64,000 bases of DNA. Origin: Casuarius casuarius. Taxonomy: Eukaryota; Chordata; Aves; Casuariiformes; Casuariidae. Both the position numbers and the translations under genes were made by a program. Location: NCBI GenBank assembly GCA_003342895.1, contig PTFA01000010.1:9618139-9682138 (forward strand). The letters run 5' to 3'. Below are positions 14,871 to 28,800 of this stretch, one piece after another (position 1 is the stretch's first letter; each line of letters begins with the position of its first letter). The notes beneath the pieces were generated by a model, which saw only the letters and a program-made list of their open reading frames with translations, ran no database searches and was not told the origin of the DNA.

Positions 14871-15239
14871 TAGATGCAAGGTGGGGTATGGCAGAAACCA
14901 GGAGTGGTGTCAGCACCCACGCAGACACAGCAGCCTGGTGTTCAGCAGTAAGGCTCCTCTCCGCCACTAAGCAAACAGCTACTAACCAACCACGGGTCCA
15001 CTTGTCATTCAGGTGCCTCCTCTGACTAAGGTGTGTCATGGAGGCCTATACATTGTCCAAGGATGAGCACCGTGAGTATATTGCTTACTGTGTCCTTTTT
15101 GTCTGTGCAGTTAACCGAAGGAGAGCTGACAGCAAGAAGTAGGAGGTCAGATGCTGGGGAGAAAGAAAAGCCTAAAACTCCTCCTATTAGTTTTGTCAGC
15201 TATAACGACCATAGGAATGACTGTATTGTTTGAGATCGA

Positions 15240-18200
15240 GTCCATCTAAAGCACTGTGCTGTATTGAACAGTGGCAATGGGAAAATTTTTAGGAAAGAAT
15301 AAGAACAGGACAGACATTTATGATACTTTTGCTCTAATATTCTCCCAGACTCCAGCTATTTTCAGGTGATTTTCCCTGCTTGATATAGTTTCTGTCTAGT
15401 AGCCTTCAGTGAAGCTCTCTTCCAAATTCTTGTCCAATTTTTTCTGCAACCCTTGTAAAATTTTTGCATACCTAATGTCTTTTGTGAAGACAAAGGCATT
15501 ACCTGCTGCATGATGATCTGTGTCCTTTTGTTGGCTTTGAACCTGGCTCTCGTTAGCTTCACCTGATTTCCTTTACCATTCCACTGTTTTTCATTTTGGT
15601 ATCCTGACCCCTCTTTTCATTAGGTTTATTTTTCCATCTTGTTTTCCTTGCGATTGAATCTGCTGGAATGGGGGCTCAATCTCTATTTCATTAACCCCTG
15701 TACTGGTAACATGCCTGTTATCTGGTCTAAAGATTGACTTCCATGCTCTTGCTGCTTCATCTGGAAAACTGCTTAGGGTATAAATCTCTGTGAAGATTAG
15801 TGTCTCTCTCAAGAGGAATTACATTCTGCCCTTTTAAGTGTTAACTCTTTGGCCTCAAGAACTTTGTTGATTTTTATTATTGATAATCAAGTTTGATATG
15901 ATGTATTTCACAGAAGATTGGCTTATAGATTGGTGCTGAATGTAACAAGGCCAGCTGATTATGTGTTTTTCTATTGACCTTGCCAAAATACAAGAGGTGG
16001 TAGAGTAGATACACTCTTCCCTTCCTTTTCTGGGAAATCTGATCTGGGTGTGTTTGTGTTTTTCTCCCCCCCCCCCCCGGGTAGTGCACTGATGTATTTG
16101 GTGAATAATATATGAACCGCCATTTATTCTTTTTTTTTGGCTGAGGCAGAGCTTATATTACCCCTTCTGTCTCTATGCCCCCCCCCCCCCTTTTGCATTT
16201 TATTGTTATTTTCTGGTATCCTTCAGTCTCAGAAGATGTATTTAAAGTGTGATTTGCTTTGGTAGCAAGAAATTTAAGTCACAGACATAGGAGAGACTTG
16301 CTGATTAAGTTAGTCTAAACAAATAGGGAAGATTTTGCTCTATTGTTTGAAAGTCACACTTTTCATACTGCAGTAAATAATCACCATAGATAAATACATA
16401 GAAAATAACCAGGGAAATACATTAATTTTAAAATTCAAAATATATATTCAGATGTTTTCAGAAAGAATTAAAAATGAATGGCAGTCATGACATATTTGTA
16501 ATCTACCTCTATATCAGTTCTGCAGTGAATATTGCAATAATGCTGAGTTCTGTGGCTTTTCTATATTTGGTAGACTCAACAATCTATTCTACATTTATGC
16601 TTGAGTTTCTAACAGATCATTTTCATTCTGTAGCATGCTGTTTAACGTTCCCATCATGTTCAAGGGAAGCACGCCTGTATTCTTAGGCTTCCTGTATCAT
16701 CATCTACTCAGAGACACTTTCTATCTATAGGTGAATTGGGAGAATTTGGTTGGAAAGGTAGGCATGCCATGAAGAAACACTTGCAAAGGATGTGCAGAGT
16801 CAACTGTTTCATTCCACAGTGTTTTATCTGAGGAATTAAGGTTAGATAGTTTCTTTTAAATCATTTTGACCAGAGCTTTCATACCAACGTGTTCTGTTCT
16901 TTGCTTATGTACACTAGTATATTCTTTAACTGTTTATGTTCAGAGGTAGGAGTACGAGAATAAAATAAACAGGACATTAACACTGTCACTGTTGGTAGAA
17001 ATGAAGAAAGCGAAAGACAAACTGTCAAAATGTGTGAATTATTGCAGCTCTGCTTAAGATCTGAAATTTAGACTTGGGCATGTCTGCTTAGCGTATTGCT
17101 GAGCAGCTAAAAATAAACCAGACTATGTGAACTACATGGAGTTTAGCTTTGCTATGCCTGAACAGACCTGTGCTCTGCATCTTTAGGCTTGTGCTGCGTA
17201 AGACTGATTGTCTTTCAGGAGGGAGACTTCTTATTGGAGCTGTTGGTGTTCACTGTTAATTATTTTTAATATGGTTACAGTAGAATCTGCAGTCATTAAT
17301 GAGGATTATGGCAGGCACTGGACAGCCATGCAGTAAGGATGGTCTGTACCCCAGAGAAATAATGAAAAGGAAAAGCTAAGGAAAAGGTAAAATGACTATT
17401 GTTTTGGAAGGAAAATGGGAGAGCTCATGAGAGGCACGGTATGGCTATCATTTGTGAACTTACTGATCTGCTCCATCCTTTTCTGTTTACTACGGTATCT
17501 GAGCACCTCATAGTCTCTAGCATATTTATCTTCACAATCCTCTTTTGGCAGATGGAGGTTCCATTATCTTCATTTAACCAGTGACAGAGAGAATATAAGT
17601 TATTTGCCCATAAACATAGAGATAGCACGAGCAGAGACTTGCTCTCGGTGGACATCTTGGTTGACATCACCCCGACTAGTACCCCACCATTCCTTTCTGT
17701 AATGTAACTGACATACATTTAGATATGCATGCTTTATAAATTGTTTTTGCATCTTGGATGTAAAATGGTAAAATCAGCAAATGGTAATCCTTGTACAGAT
17801 TGCGGCCCAATACTTTCAGCACAAAACATAGATGCTTTCACAGTCACTATCTGAATCTGGTTGTGCAGTATCATTCCATCATGTGGTATCCATGCAGGGA
17901 GCCAAAAGCTCATTATTTGGCTCAGCTTTTGTAAAACATATGTTACCAGAGCTATGTGATAGTAAGAAGTAATTGAGCTTTATTTGCATTATCACACCAC
18001 ACTGTTATTTGCCTAAATTTCAGGGGGGGTATCAGGAAACTAGCCATTAATTTTGAGCAATCACATTTGCAGACATGACTGACCTATTTGGTGACTGAAT
18101 TAATGGGAAGATGATTACTTTTACTGAGCTATCAGGAACTGTCTCCTTCTTCTCTAAAAACTGTTCCATTGCTTATCTGGTGTAGCTGGTATCACACATG

Positions 18201-20884
18201 TCAGCAAAAGATGTCTGGCTATATTAACTGAAGCCATTACAAACATGCTCTCTGGATATGTTTGCTATTTTTCTGTCTATTTAATGATCACAGAAGGATA
18301 AAATGTTGAATGCCCAGATAGTTTGCCTTTTTAAGAAGGAAGTTTACATGCTTCAGGTTTTTAGTTTATACCTTTCTGTCTCCTGTATATATATATTAAA
18401 AAAAAAATCATAAGAAACTTCAGCATTTCCTTGGGATGGTGGATAATATAAAAATTGGATAGTAGTTAATCATTTCTGTTCAGATTCTTTCTACCCACCA
18501 GTGTTACTTTCTTCTTAATAATGGCATACACAGCAAAAATCTATTTCTTTGGACAAGTATTTTAAAATAATTATTTACCGAAAGAGTTATATTTTTTCTG
18601 ATATAGTGTGAGTGATAAGTTATTTCATCATGAGGAAATCATGAGAAAGACTTTCCAAAATGCAGCACTCAACAATGAATTTTGTAGGTGCAGAGTTGCC
18701 AGAAGCAATATGTTAACGTCACAAAAAAGCCTGAGACTCTACCAGTGTGTAATTATTATTTTTATACTTTTTACTGTCTTGACTGTGACTAACAAATATA
18801 ATGCCTTTAGGAGAGTACAATGCTGTAGGTCACATTGGTGGTGTCTACACAAACTGTTGAGAACATATCTTCAGGCTGACACATGTTATCTGAATGAGGT
18901 GAAGTAGGAGTTAAAAGTGGCCTGACAAAATAATGGTCCCATGAAAAATCCTTGAGTTAGACATGCAGTTCTCTACCTTTTACATGTCGTGGAGCAACAG
19001 GACTTCTTCACAAACTCCCATTTACCCAGAAAAGTCTTCATAGTACATCTACATGATCTATGAGCCGTCCCTGCAAGAACTGGAGTTGAGAAACTGTGAA
19101 CTAGACAAAGATTAATAAAGTATGATAATTCTGCTATAGTAGTTTAAAAATATTCCACATTATAGTTGTAAAACTGTAACAGCCAAAGTGGGTGAAAAAT
19201 ATGGATGTGCCACTAACTTCAGAATGTCAAACTTTTCGGTTGAAATCTGACTTCTAGAAACCTAAATTCAATATCAAATCTAAATTTTCAGAGACCTTCT
19301 TTGCTTTGTCTAGCTGTTATGCTTGTCTAGCCATTATCAGAACATTTAGATTTTAATTAAAGAACTCACTTTTTCACCAGTCAAAATATAATCAATAAGA
19401 ATATATACTTTATTTTAGTATATGAGAACTTTTATAGTTCTAATACAAAATTTTCTGCTACAGCCTTGATGATGATAACTTTATAATAAATCTTAAATTT
19501 GCAGTTGATATAGATAATAAGCTATTTCATCGTTAAATCATGAAAGATAGAAAAAGTCTCCCTTCATGTGCTGACTGAAAAGCAAACCAGACCTTCCAGA
19601 TTTTGTTTCATTTGACTTTAATGCTGAGTTTTTCTATTAAAATGGGAAAGCCCAAAACAACTTTACAAAATAAAAAAGAAGTCAAGCTGTAAATACACCT
19701 TGAATGATTCAAAACCAATGTATTGAAAAAACTCCCACTGCTGAAACTTAATTGAAGAACTCTGTTGTATGGAATATAGATTTGACAAAAAAGGATCAGG
19801 AGAGCAACAAATCTGTTTGTCATCAGCATAACAATACTTAAAGTCATTTGAGTAATATAATCAGGCAGTGCAATGATATAGGCATAGAACGATGCAGGGC
19901 CAAGAATAAAATCCCATGAGACATCAGCTGTAAGTGGAAAAAGGACTTGATTAAGGACTGCTATGTTAAATAGCATGTGAATGATCAGACAAAAATAACA
20001 TTAGCCAGTGTAATGTGTAGCTGTAGTGATGCATCTAGAGGGGATTCAATAAGCAACAGTGATTGGGAGTATTCAAAATAGAAGACTGACAGCATTTTTT
20101 AAGAACAAATATTAAACTGCATTCACAAAAACATGTACCTTGATTATCTCAGGCAATTACCCAAATTACACTGTTTGGTAAATGCCTCCAGTAGACAGTC
20201 ATAAATCCACACTGGCAATGAGAAAAACAAGTTTTAACTTTTGCTGATGTTTGCAATAGAATAAGCCCCCTGGGAACATGAGTTGAACAGATCTTCACCA
20301 GTGATCATAATAAAGACAAAAAGGGCATGCAGAAGGACAACTGCAAGTACTGCGGGTGAAGGCTTGAAAAGTAGAGCAAAGAGCCTTAACAGAGAGGATT
20401 AGCAGGTACAGGATTTTATTTTGATAGCTCAGTGGAAAACTAGGTAGCTGATTTAGTCCCTGAGATGACATGAGGCTGATTTCTTTGTTGTATTTTTGTT
20501 GCACAGAAGTATTGGTGAGATGCATTTATTGTAAATTTCTTTGAACTTTTAAGGTTAGAAAAATATAGGAAGAAGTGGGAAACATAGTTCTTGTAATCCT
20601 TAACTAAATACTCAGCAGTCCATTGTTCTGCACTTTTTGTTTACCATCTAACAAGAATCACCTGTTCCTGTTTTCCTACTTTACTGACTTTGCATTTGTC
20701 TTTATTAACATGATCTCAGTTTCCTACTATGGAATGATTTTTAAATGTTAGCTCTGATTCCACAGCATCTGATATCACTTCATGAACAGTACTACTTTCC
20801 AACGTATTTCTGCTCTAATATACAAAGGTTATATTCTTCATCTGGTCTCTTCTCTCAATTTATCTATTTTCTTTGCAATCTGTG
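15240..20884. other. non-coding intronic or upstream sequence; no gene seen
   Basis: No exon-like sequence of ANO2 or other recognisable protein. Contains two C-homopolymer runs near 16.1 kb, a few short A/T runs, and nothing else I can name. Confidence 0.6.
16066..16190. repeat. two poly-C runs 112 bp apart
   Basis: C runs of 13 bases at 16066-16078 and 16178-16190. The complementary strand therefore has two long G runs. Confidence 0.9.
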
Positions 20885-21235
20885 TAGTCATATGAGCCTG
20901 AGCTGGAAATGACCAATTAGATCATACTGTCCCTCTTCTTGCCAATGTGGAATATAGTCCCCCAGACAGAGGACACAGGAGATATTAAACTGAAGCTACA
21001 TTTCATTTTAGCCAAAATCTAAGAAGAAGCCTCCCAATCTTCACTGACTGAAATTTAAACTCTCATCTGTTATTAATACATTTTCAGCAAATGATTACCA
21101 GAACATCTGCTCATGCCCGGTAAATTTTTACTTCCTTCTCTTAAAGTCGATTTCCCTTGTGGACTGATGAAAGATACATTCAACAACTCATTCTGCTGTT
21201 TAAAATAACATTGTTCCACTGCAGAAATGTTAACT
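20885..21235 (-). repeat. ancient CR1-like LINE fragment, antisense
   Basis: Read on the minus strand, the segment ends with a sequence resembling the degraded 3' terminus of old CR1 elements (a 'GATCTAATGGTC...TTCCAGC' type tail near 20890-20930). The rest is diverged. Family assignment is from memory of CR1 ends; boundaries are approximate. Confidence 0.4.
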
Positions 21236-21645
21236 GAAAGTGATGTAGCGATCTTTGTGGCTCATGTTGCAGCTATGAGGGAAATAAGAGGAAAATGTTA
21301 CTATAAGAAAGGGGTATTTCGATCTAACTAACTTTTTAATCAGGAAGCATTATATAACATTCAACGGAAGTGTTTCATGTTTACAGGAAGTTCTAAGCAT
21401 TTATACACTTTGGAAAAATTAAATATTGTTTTAAAATGTTGATATCAATGGGATATGATACAATTTTAGCTGGAAATAGCTTCATAGAAATTGTATGCTA
21501 AACAGAAAAATATCACTGTGGCTTGAGAGGATAGGCTTTTCTGAGGTAAAGTCAAATGTGCTACAATAGTCTTTCAGATTTATACATACATGGACACATA
21601 CCTCATATTTTTCTGTTTAAAGCTTTCCTTAACTCAAAGCTTTGA

Positions 21646-21696
21646 CCAAAAAAAAAAAAAAAAAANAAAAAAAAAGAAAAAAAAAAAAGAAAAAAC
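21646..21696. repeat. A-rich homopolymer tract with one ambiguous base
   Basis: About 50 bases nearly all A, with an N at 21666 and isolated G's. The N probably reflects sequencing slippage. Confidence 0.9.
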
Positions 21697-22747
21697 CCAA
21701 CTTTTTTGGAGTCAACTTCCCATAGAATTTAAATTTGAGAATTTGAGAATATGAATTTCCATGACTATGACTATATTCCCGGCTTTGTAGACTTGTGCTA
21801 CTTGGTGATTACAGTGACATTAAGCTGTATGTGCATCAATATGCTTTCTTTAGTCCTCTGCAAATGTTTATATGTGTACCAGGCAGTTACTCCCAGGTGG
21901 ACCACCTGAGTTTTGTATTTAACCCAAATGTGTAACCCTCCCAAATTTTTACCCCTTTCGTCACAGTAAACATTCGTATGTGTAATTTACTGTTCTTTTT
22001 AGAAAGAATTATTTGAATTCATTGAGGAAAAAGTCTGTATCAACATGTCTGTATCTCATTTTCCTATTTCTGTCAGGGATTCTGCTTTCCAATCTTAGAA
22101 GGCCTGTGTGGCTCAGATTGACCTCTGAACAGCTCAGCTCAGAGGCCATGTTGTGTAGTCTTCTGCCTCTGCACAGTTATTTCAGCATTGAGCTCATGTG
22201 TCTCTTTAGAAGTTAAATCTGAATATCAGGGTCAGTACTGCACCTGCAGATGCTTCATGTGGTAAATGCTGGGTTTGATCCCCTTTAAGAAACTAATAAT
22301 CTGATGAAGTAATAAGAAAATATTTAGGCAGGGCTTAAAATGGGTGCCTGAGGGCAAAGCCCAGAGCAGAAGAAAAGTTTTCTGTTTGGTGGTCCAAATG
22401 GGTGCAAAAGTTCACCAATAAACTGCGATAACGTGCAAAATATCTGAAAGTGGAAGGTGTAGCTCAGGGGTTTCTGGTTCACGTGATTCCAAAATCATCT
22501 ATAACCTGGTCTTGTGTCCTCATGCTGCACACATAGCAGCACTGTAGTGCAGGGCAATAAACAGATTCTAGAGCATTGGAAGAGACAACTTTTAAAGAGA
22601 AAGTAATTTTTAATTCCGGTTGTAACAGGAATTTTTTCTTCGCTCCCTTTACCTACTACTGTTGCATGATTTAGTTGAAAATGTTATTGCTGAAGTATTC
22701 CTGTTCAATAATATTGACATATATATTTTCACTGTTTTATATTTCAG

Positions 22748-22846
22748 AATAAGAGCCAAGGATTGAGCTTTGTGCGCATACATGCACCTTGGCATGTACT
22801 TAGTCGAGAAGCAGAACTCCTTAAAATAAAAATGCCCACTAAAAAG
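22748..22846 (+). CDS. ANO2: ANO2 exon a (probably exon 4), 33 codons
   Basis: The exon follows a pyrimidine-rich tract ending in TTTCAG and is followed by the donor GTAAGG. It is 99 nt and starts and ends on a codon boundary, reading [15 protein letters not shown] and ending in KIKMPTKK. It lies in the cytosolic N-terminal domain (anoctamin dimerisation region), and the RIHAPW motif is shared by ANO1 and ANO2. Its 33-codon size matches what I recall for mouse Ano2 exon 4, which is alternatively spliced and needed for channel current. Skipping it would keep the frame. Confidence 0.95.
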
Positions 22847-25800
22847 GTAAGGCTTATTCTTTCACATTACTAATTATTTGAACATGATTTAATTCAGAAT
22901 TGAATATAAGGTTGGGATTTCAAAAGTGATTTTTGGTGTGAGCAAGGTGCCAAATTCCTGTTAGCCTGCTTTGAATTTTGGCTTTATTTTGCATCCAACA
23001 ATTTTCCTTGGGGCCAAATTATGCCCTGGAATCATTACCTGCCAGTTACATATATTATTAATTGCTAAAAATGATGCTTGCATTGAATTAGTGCAGAAAG
23101 ACCCTAGCTTTGCACCCATAATATTGTGCAAATGAAGAAAGGTAAATGCCTGACTGAGGATTGACGATCTAAAAATATAGAGATTTGTTGCAGGAGTAAG
23201 TGACATTGACAATGCTCTTGGTCTTTCCAGCCCTCCTCTTGTAGCAGATTTTGGATATTTTGATATTTTATTAAAAAGGTGTTCTAATTTTACTATGTGA
23301 TATTGGAAGAGTTGTGTGGTTTGTGGTGTGTTGGTACATGTGAGAAATAGATACCCGTGGACCCTTCATGGTAGATCTTCCATTAGGCAATTGTCTACAC
23401 ATATGGGAGAATGTGGTAGTTCAGGTGATCTCTTCCAGTGCTCTGTTCACAGGACTAGTGCTAATTATATTAAATGGTGACGATATTGATGTCAATAGAA
23501 TTTCCAGTCAAATTAATTTGATTGATTTAACTTAAGGAAGAAAAGTCTGGAAAAGATCAAACAGATAGAATGTAAAAGAAGAGGGAAATCAAATATTCAG
23601 AAAGTTAGGATGGCAAAGAATGGCCAAGCTTTACAAGTGTTATGTACTGTAGCGCTTTTTTTTTTTTTTTTTTTTTTCCCTTNNNNNNNNNNNNNNNNNN
23701 NNNNNNNNNNNNNNNNNNNNNNNNNNNNNNNNNACCCAGCTCACTTTGTAAACAACGGACAGAAAAAAGTTTGTACACCAAGTTAACACCATGTTTAATT
23801 AAAGATCCTATAAATACTGTTCCATTACTTTTCTTTTCCTTTTTCCCTTTCCCTTTAAATCTGCTGGTTAATAGAGGGAAGTAGGAAGAGCAATAAGCAT
23901 AGCTTGCCATCTGGCTGGCCATGGAGGCAGCTGGCTGGCAGATGGGGCTCTATAGAGTGATGACAGAGGTGTGTTTTAAGGAGGAATTTGAAAGCTGAGA
24001 AGGTAGTAGCTATTTGGATTTTTGTCAAGGAACTTTCCTCAAAGGTGAGGTGCAGTGTGAGAGAAAGTATGGTAACTATTTTTTGCCATAAGGTTTCTCC
24101 TTTAAAGTCTAGGGATGCTGAGAGTCTGTTTTCATGGTATCAGGAACTTTAGTGAATTTGGACTTGCTCATTGTCATTAAATTTGGCTCACTATCTTCTT
24201 TACAGTCCTAGTAGTTTAGAATACCTAGAGCTTTCAACAGAATTGCTGGCAAACATTACAAATTCTGGGGGGGCGTATCCTAAAACTTGTGATCCTGAAG
24301 TGATTTAGCCTGCTGGCTAACAACTCCACTGAAGTCAGTGGAGCTGCCTTGGGCTCTTATCAACAGCACTGCTGAAAACTTATTCCATTTCATTGTCATC
24401 AGCATTATCAGCATTAAAAGTCAGACTGATCTTATTTTCTTCAATTTTTTTTCCCCTATTTTCCCTGTTGATTCTTTTCACCCATCAAAGGCCTCAACAT
24501 TGTTCACATCTTGTGGTGGTACCATCTGACACTGTCAGAGGCTTGGGCAAGCCACTCTTACTGTATTGTGTCTGTATTGCACAAAAAAAAAATCGTGGTT
24601 ACTTGTAATCAACCTGTGAAAACAAGTAGGTTTTAGACACCCACTGTACCTACATCCCTTCTGGCATATTGATGGAGGCATAGGCCTTTTTCTAGAAAAG
24701 CACCTGAAATCCTTCACTCCCCTCTTCGATTACTTCCCAGCTTATTTTCCTTTGTGTATTTTCAATGCCTGCTCTCATTCCTACCTCCTTCTTCCCTCAT
24801 GGGAATTTTCCCCTCCTAGCCTCTTGCAGATACACTGAAGTATTTCTACACTATTTCTATACACTATTTTCATGTTGGAATTCTGCCATCATATTGTTTT
24901 GTCTGCGTAAGATCTGTTCAGGAGCTGATAGTCTCTAATGGCCATCCTGGTCACTGACAAATAGTTCAACATCCCCCTCTCTCCTTTGAATGAGAGAAAA
25001 CATGCAGAGTAAATCACAAGGCCCTAAACAGAGAAAGATCATCATCTCAGACAAAGGTCAAAGAAAACACATTAATAGCCTAAACTGTCATGCTGTTTGT
25101 AGTGCCATAGCTAGTGTATGGTTCATCGTACAATTTTAAGTCAAAGGCTAGCAGGAACTAGACATTTTGGTATTCTGTTTGCTGTTACTCTGTCATCTGT
25201 GGCCAGTGTGCTATGAGCAACAACCACAAGTGAAATTAAAGCCCCCAAAACTACTGTTTTGCTCCTCAAAATGAAGGGGAAAATAATGAAAAGAAAGTCC
25301 ATATCACATGTAGCGAAAGCTAGAATTAAGCAAAAAAGATCTTTAAGAAGAGCATGGAAATCCAATTAGGTTTGCATTCAGGTATGCTCCAAATCATAGT
25401 AAATCAGAGTGCCTTTTTGGGTGAGTTAACTGTGTTCTGCTGCTTTGCACATGTGTGCATAGGAACTCATGTGCAAACACACATTTACAAATTCATATTA
25501 ATCACTGCAGTTCCAGCCACATTATACCCAAACCAGTTGTCTTTGTCATGTTCAGTGCATATTGTTCCTTGAAGAATGGTTTCCTACTTTGTGATACATA
25601 TTTATATGGATTATATGTATTCATAGCCATCATTTACATTAACAGAAGTTAGGGGCCCAGACTGAATTTGGTTTTGCCATTTAACTTTGCTTGTTTCTCT
25701 TTTTTCCATGTCACATCCCTTTCTGCGAAAGGGACCAAAAGTAAGTTTATATTGGAGATAGATGGATACAAAATCCTTAACGTTGCTCCAAAGGCATTGA

Positions 25801-28800
25801 TTCAAGCTCAGGAAGTCCCTGCTCATCCCTGGCAGCTCCAAAGGTGTACCAAGAGGGGCAGTGCTCTGTGCCTTTCTTATTCGCATACTCCTTCACCGAA
25901 CTTAAGTTATAAGTGGCTATAGGAGACAGCAAATATGGGATATGGGCTAAATAGACCTTTGGCCTGCTCCAGAATAGCCATTTAAATGGTATTCTCCCTG
26001 GAATTCCCTCCCTACCAACTCTGTCCCATCTTTAGTATCTTGCTCTTCTGCTGAATGGGACAAAAAGAATAGACTTACTATGCTAGATTTCCACCATCTT
26101 ATTTGCACACTGCGTGTAATGTAAATACCCTTGTGCAAACTAGATCTCCTTTGTATCACAAACTCAGTGGAAATAGGCTGGACTGTAGATGAGCTCTGAT
26201 CCTTTTCATCAGGGACAGAGATGGCAGGCTATTCCACTAGGCATAAAATTATTTGATAACATCTAAGTATATAGACAAAATTACTTCATTTAATGTGTAT
26301 ACATTATACACTATAAATAGCATCCCTTTATTTAAAGTAACGGATTTCTATGAATGAATTGAGTCTGTGCATACTTGTGGTTGAATGTGATTGGCATATA
26401 CAGGGCATTTTATTGCCAAAACCCCAAAATACAAGGTTTCCGAGTTTCATGGAAATCATTGCATGGGTTTCCCGAATTTTATTAATGGGATAAATGTTCA
26501 GAAAGGAAATGATAATGCAGTCACTGATCAGGCAGTTATGAACAACAATTCTCAGGTTTCTACCTGTAATTTATTCTAGGTATATGGAAAAAGGTGAAAT
26601 ATGTCTATAGTTCCTTACAACAGGGAAGCCAGATCTCAAATTTCCTGAAAATTCACCCCAGGGGATAAAGTATTTTGTATAACATAGTGGTGATAGGACA
26701 TTTTTAGGGAGAAAGTTGTTGGCAATTATTGCTGACTGCATTATTTTCTAATTATCTCAGTTGCATCAGTGAAATACTACCACTTAAAGCAGGCATGACA
26801 GGAAAATTATGTTCTTGTCTTAAGATTTGGAATTAAGGACAGTTAGGAAAGGAATTTCCTGTGAGGGGGAAAAAAAAATCGTTTTGAAATTCAGAAACCT
26901 TATATTTTGGGGTTTTGGCAATAAAAATTGAAAAATTCAGCCAGGAATCACTTACTTAAGAGAAAATTTTGGTTTTGTTCAGAGAGCCAAAAGATTATTT
27001 TTTAAGGGATGTTATGTGTTTTCTCTGATGCTATTTATTATTAATTCAAGAATCCACTGAAACCATAAACAAAGCAATTTCAATGAAAAATATTGGTCCA
27101 TTTCTAAACACAGTGGGTTGGTTACGAAAAAAAATACTTTCAAATGTTCAGTTTTAAAACATCTTTCAAGAAAAATTACATAGTGGAAAAAATCCTTTTG
27201 AGCAAATTAACTATATGTGCATGTTTGCATATGACAAAGAAATTCTTTTTAATGTAGAAACAGCCAAGTAAGAATGGGCCACGGTCAAATATATTAGGTA
27301 TATCCCATAGAACTGCTTTAAATAGGAAAAAGAGTGCTTAAGATTGTAAGATGCCCAACTTTAGTTCTTTAAAAAGGTTGTATTTTGCTGAAGGTAGGGG
27401 ACCAGCAGTTTAAAAAATCATGATACTTTAAAGTGCTTCATTTCAATCAGTTAAAATCAAAAATATTTCTTTTATTTTGGGGTAGACATCTTCAGCTGTT
27501 ATTTGGAATGTTCAAGGTTCATTTAATGATTTGATATTTAATCAGTCTGCAAAAAAACTAATGTTTTCTCAGGTTGTCTGTGGTTCAGGAAAATATAAAA
27601 AATAAAACTCATGTTCCTCATAATGTTATGCCAAACCCAAACAAAAGAATTATAATTAATAGCATATTCAGACATCTGCCTTGGCAGTGATTTCAGAATT
27701 TGGTTTCATCCTTTTCACTATGTTCTATGCTAGCTCAAGCAAAATGAGGCATCAGCTTATAACTTAGCTGTAAACCTTTTTGCTGCTTGCCTGCACGCCA
27801 AGTAAATGGGTCTACAGACACACATGTTAGCACCTGTACGTCAAATAAGTCGAGTCCTTTGTTAGCCTTCAGGATTTGATCTCCACTTGTCCATGCTAGA
27901 TGTATGATAGTTTGTATCCTTATGTTCTCTTTTGGAGCAAAGCAAGCAGTTCCCTTCAGAGGAAACCTGGTAGGTTCAGGGGATAGTTTGATCCAGGACC
28001 TACTGCCTTATAAGAGGAAAGGGCAGTGCCTGTGCCACATTTGGGTCTCTCTACCCCATAGAGTTTTCCGGTGCTGTCCTAGCAGGCCTTCTACCTTCAA
28101 CTGCTCCAGTGACCTCTCATGCTATGCTCTAGAGCATATAGAACAAACTACTAATAAAAACACCACTCTGGCAACTGCAACATATTATTTCAGGCACTTT
28201 GAACTGAAAAAATCCCACAAAGAGTAATCATGGAAATTAATTTGTCTGCAGAAGCACCAAAGGGGTCCTAAGGTCCCTGGTATGTAGTCTGCTGTAGGGA
28301 CAGGGCAAGCTCTAGAGAGCATGGACTCTTGTTCCTATATGTTGCTTGACACGTACGCAACCAAACAATCCATCCCCGTGGGGCATCTGTTTAGGAGTGT
28401 TGATGTAGCCTAAGAGAACCAGCAGTGCAACAGCTTGACATTTAAGCAAATAGTAGGAATTCAGCAAGTTATGGTTGTTTCTGCAAGTTATGGTTTCCTG
28501 TCTTGACCCCATCTAACTTTTCCTTTCCTATAAATGTTTCATAGTTTGATTGTCAGCTAGCAAATGGTAAGTATCCATCTCTACCACAGCGCACACATGC
28601 TGGCGCAGGCACATGCATGCATAGCTGTCCATCTGTCTCTTCTTTTCCTTTTAAAGATAGACATGGCAGTTCGTTCTGTGCCTGGGACTTAACCATCAGT
28701 GATAGTTTCAACAATGGCAACAATAAAATCATCTCAGTCTAAAGTGCATGCTTTGACCCTAGATTTCGTCTCTGCAAAGTCCTGCAGTAATGACCGCTAT

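Noticed and set aside
15033..15233. Exon-like segment: pyrimidine tract and CAG before an open frame starting LTEGELTARSRR, with a GTGAGT just upstream at 15072
   Set aside because: The implied intron would be only about 40 bp, no donor follows the frame, and the peptide does not match the ANO2 N terminus or any family I know.
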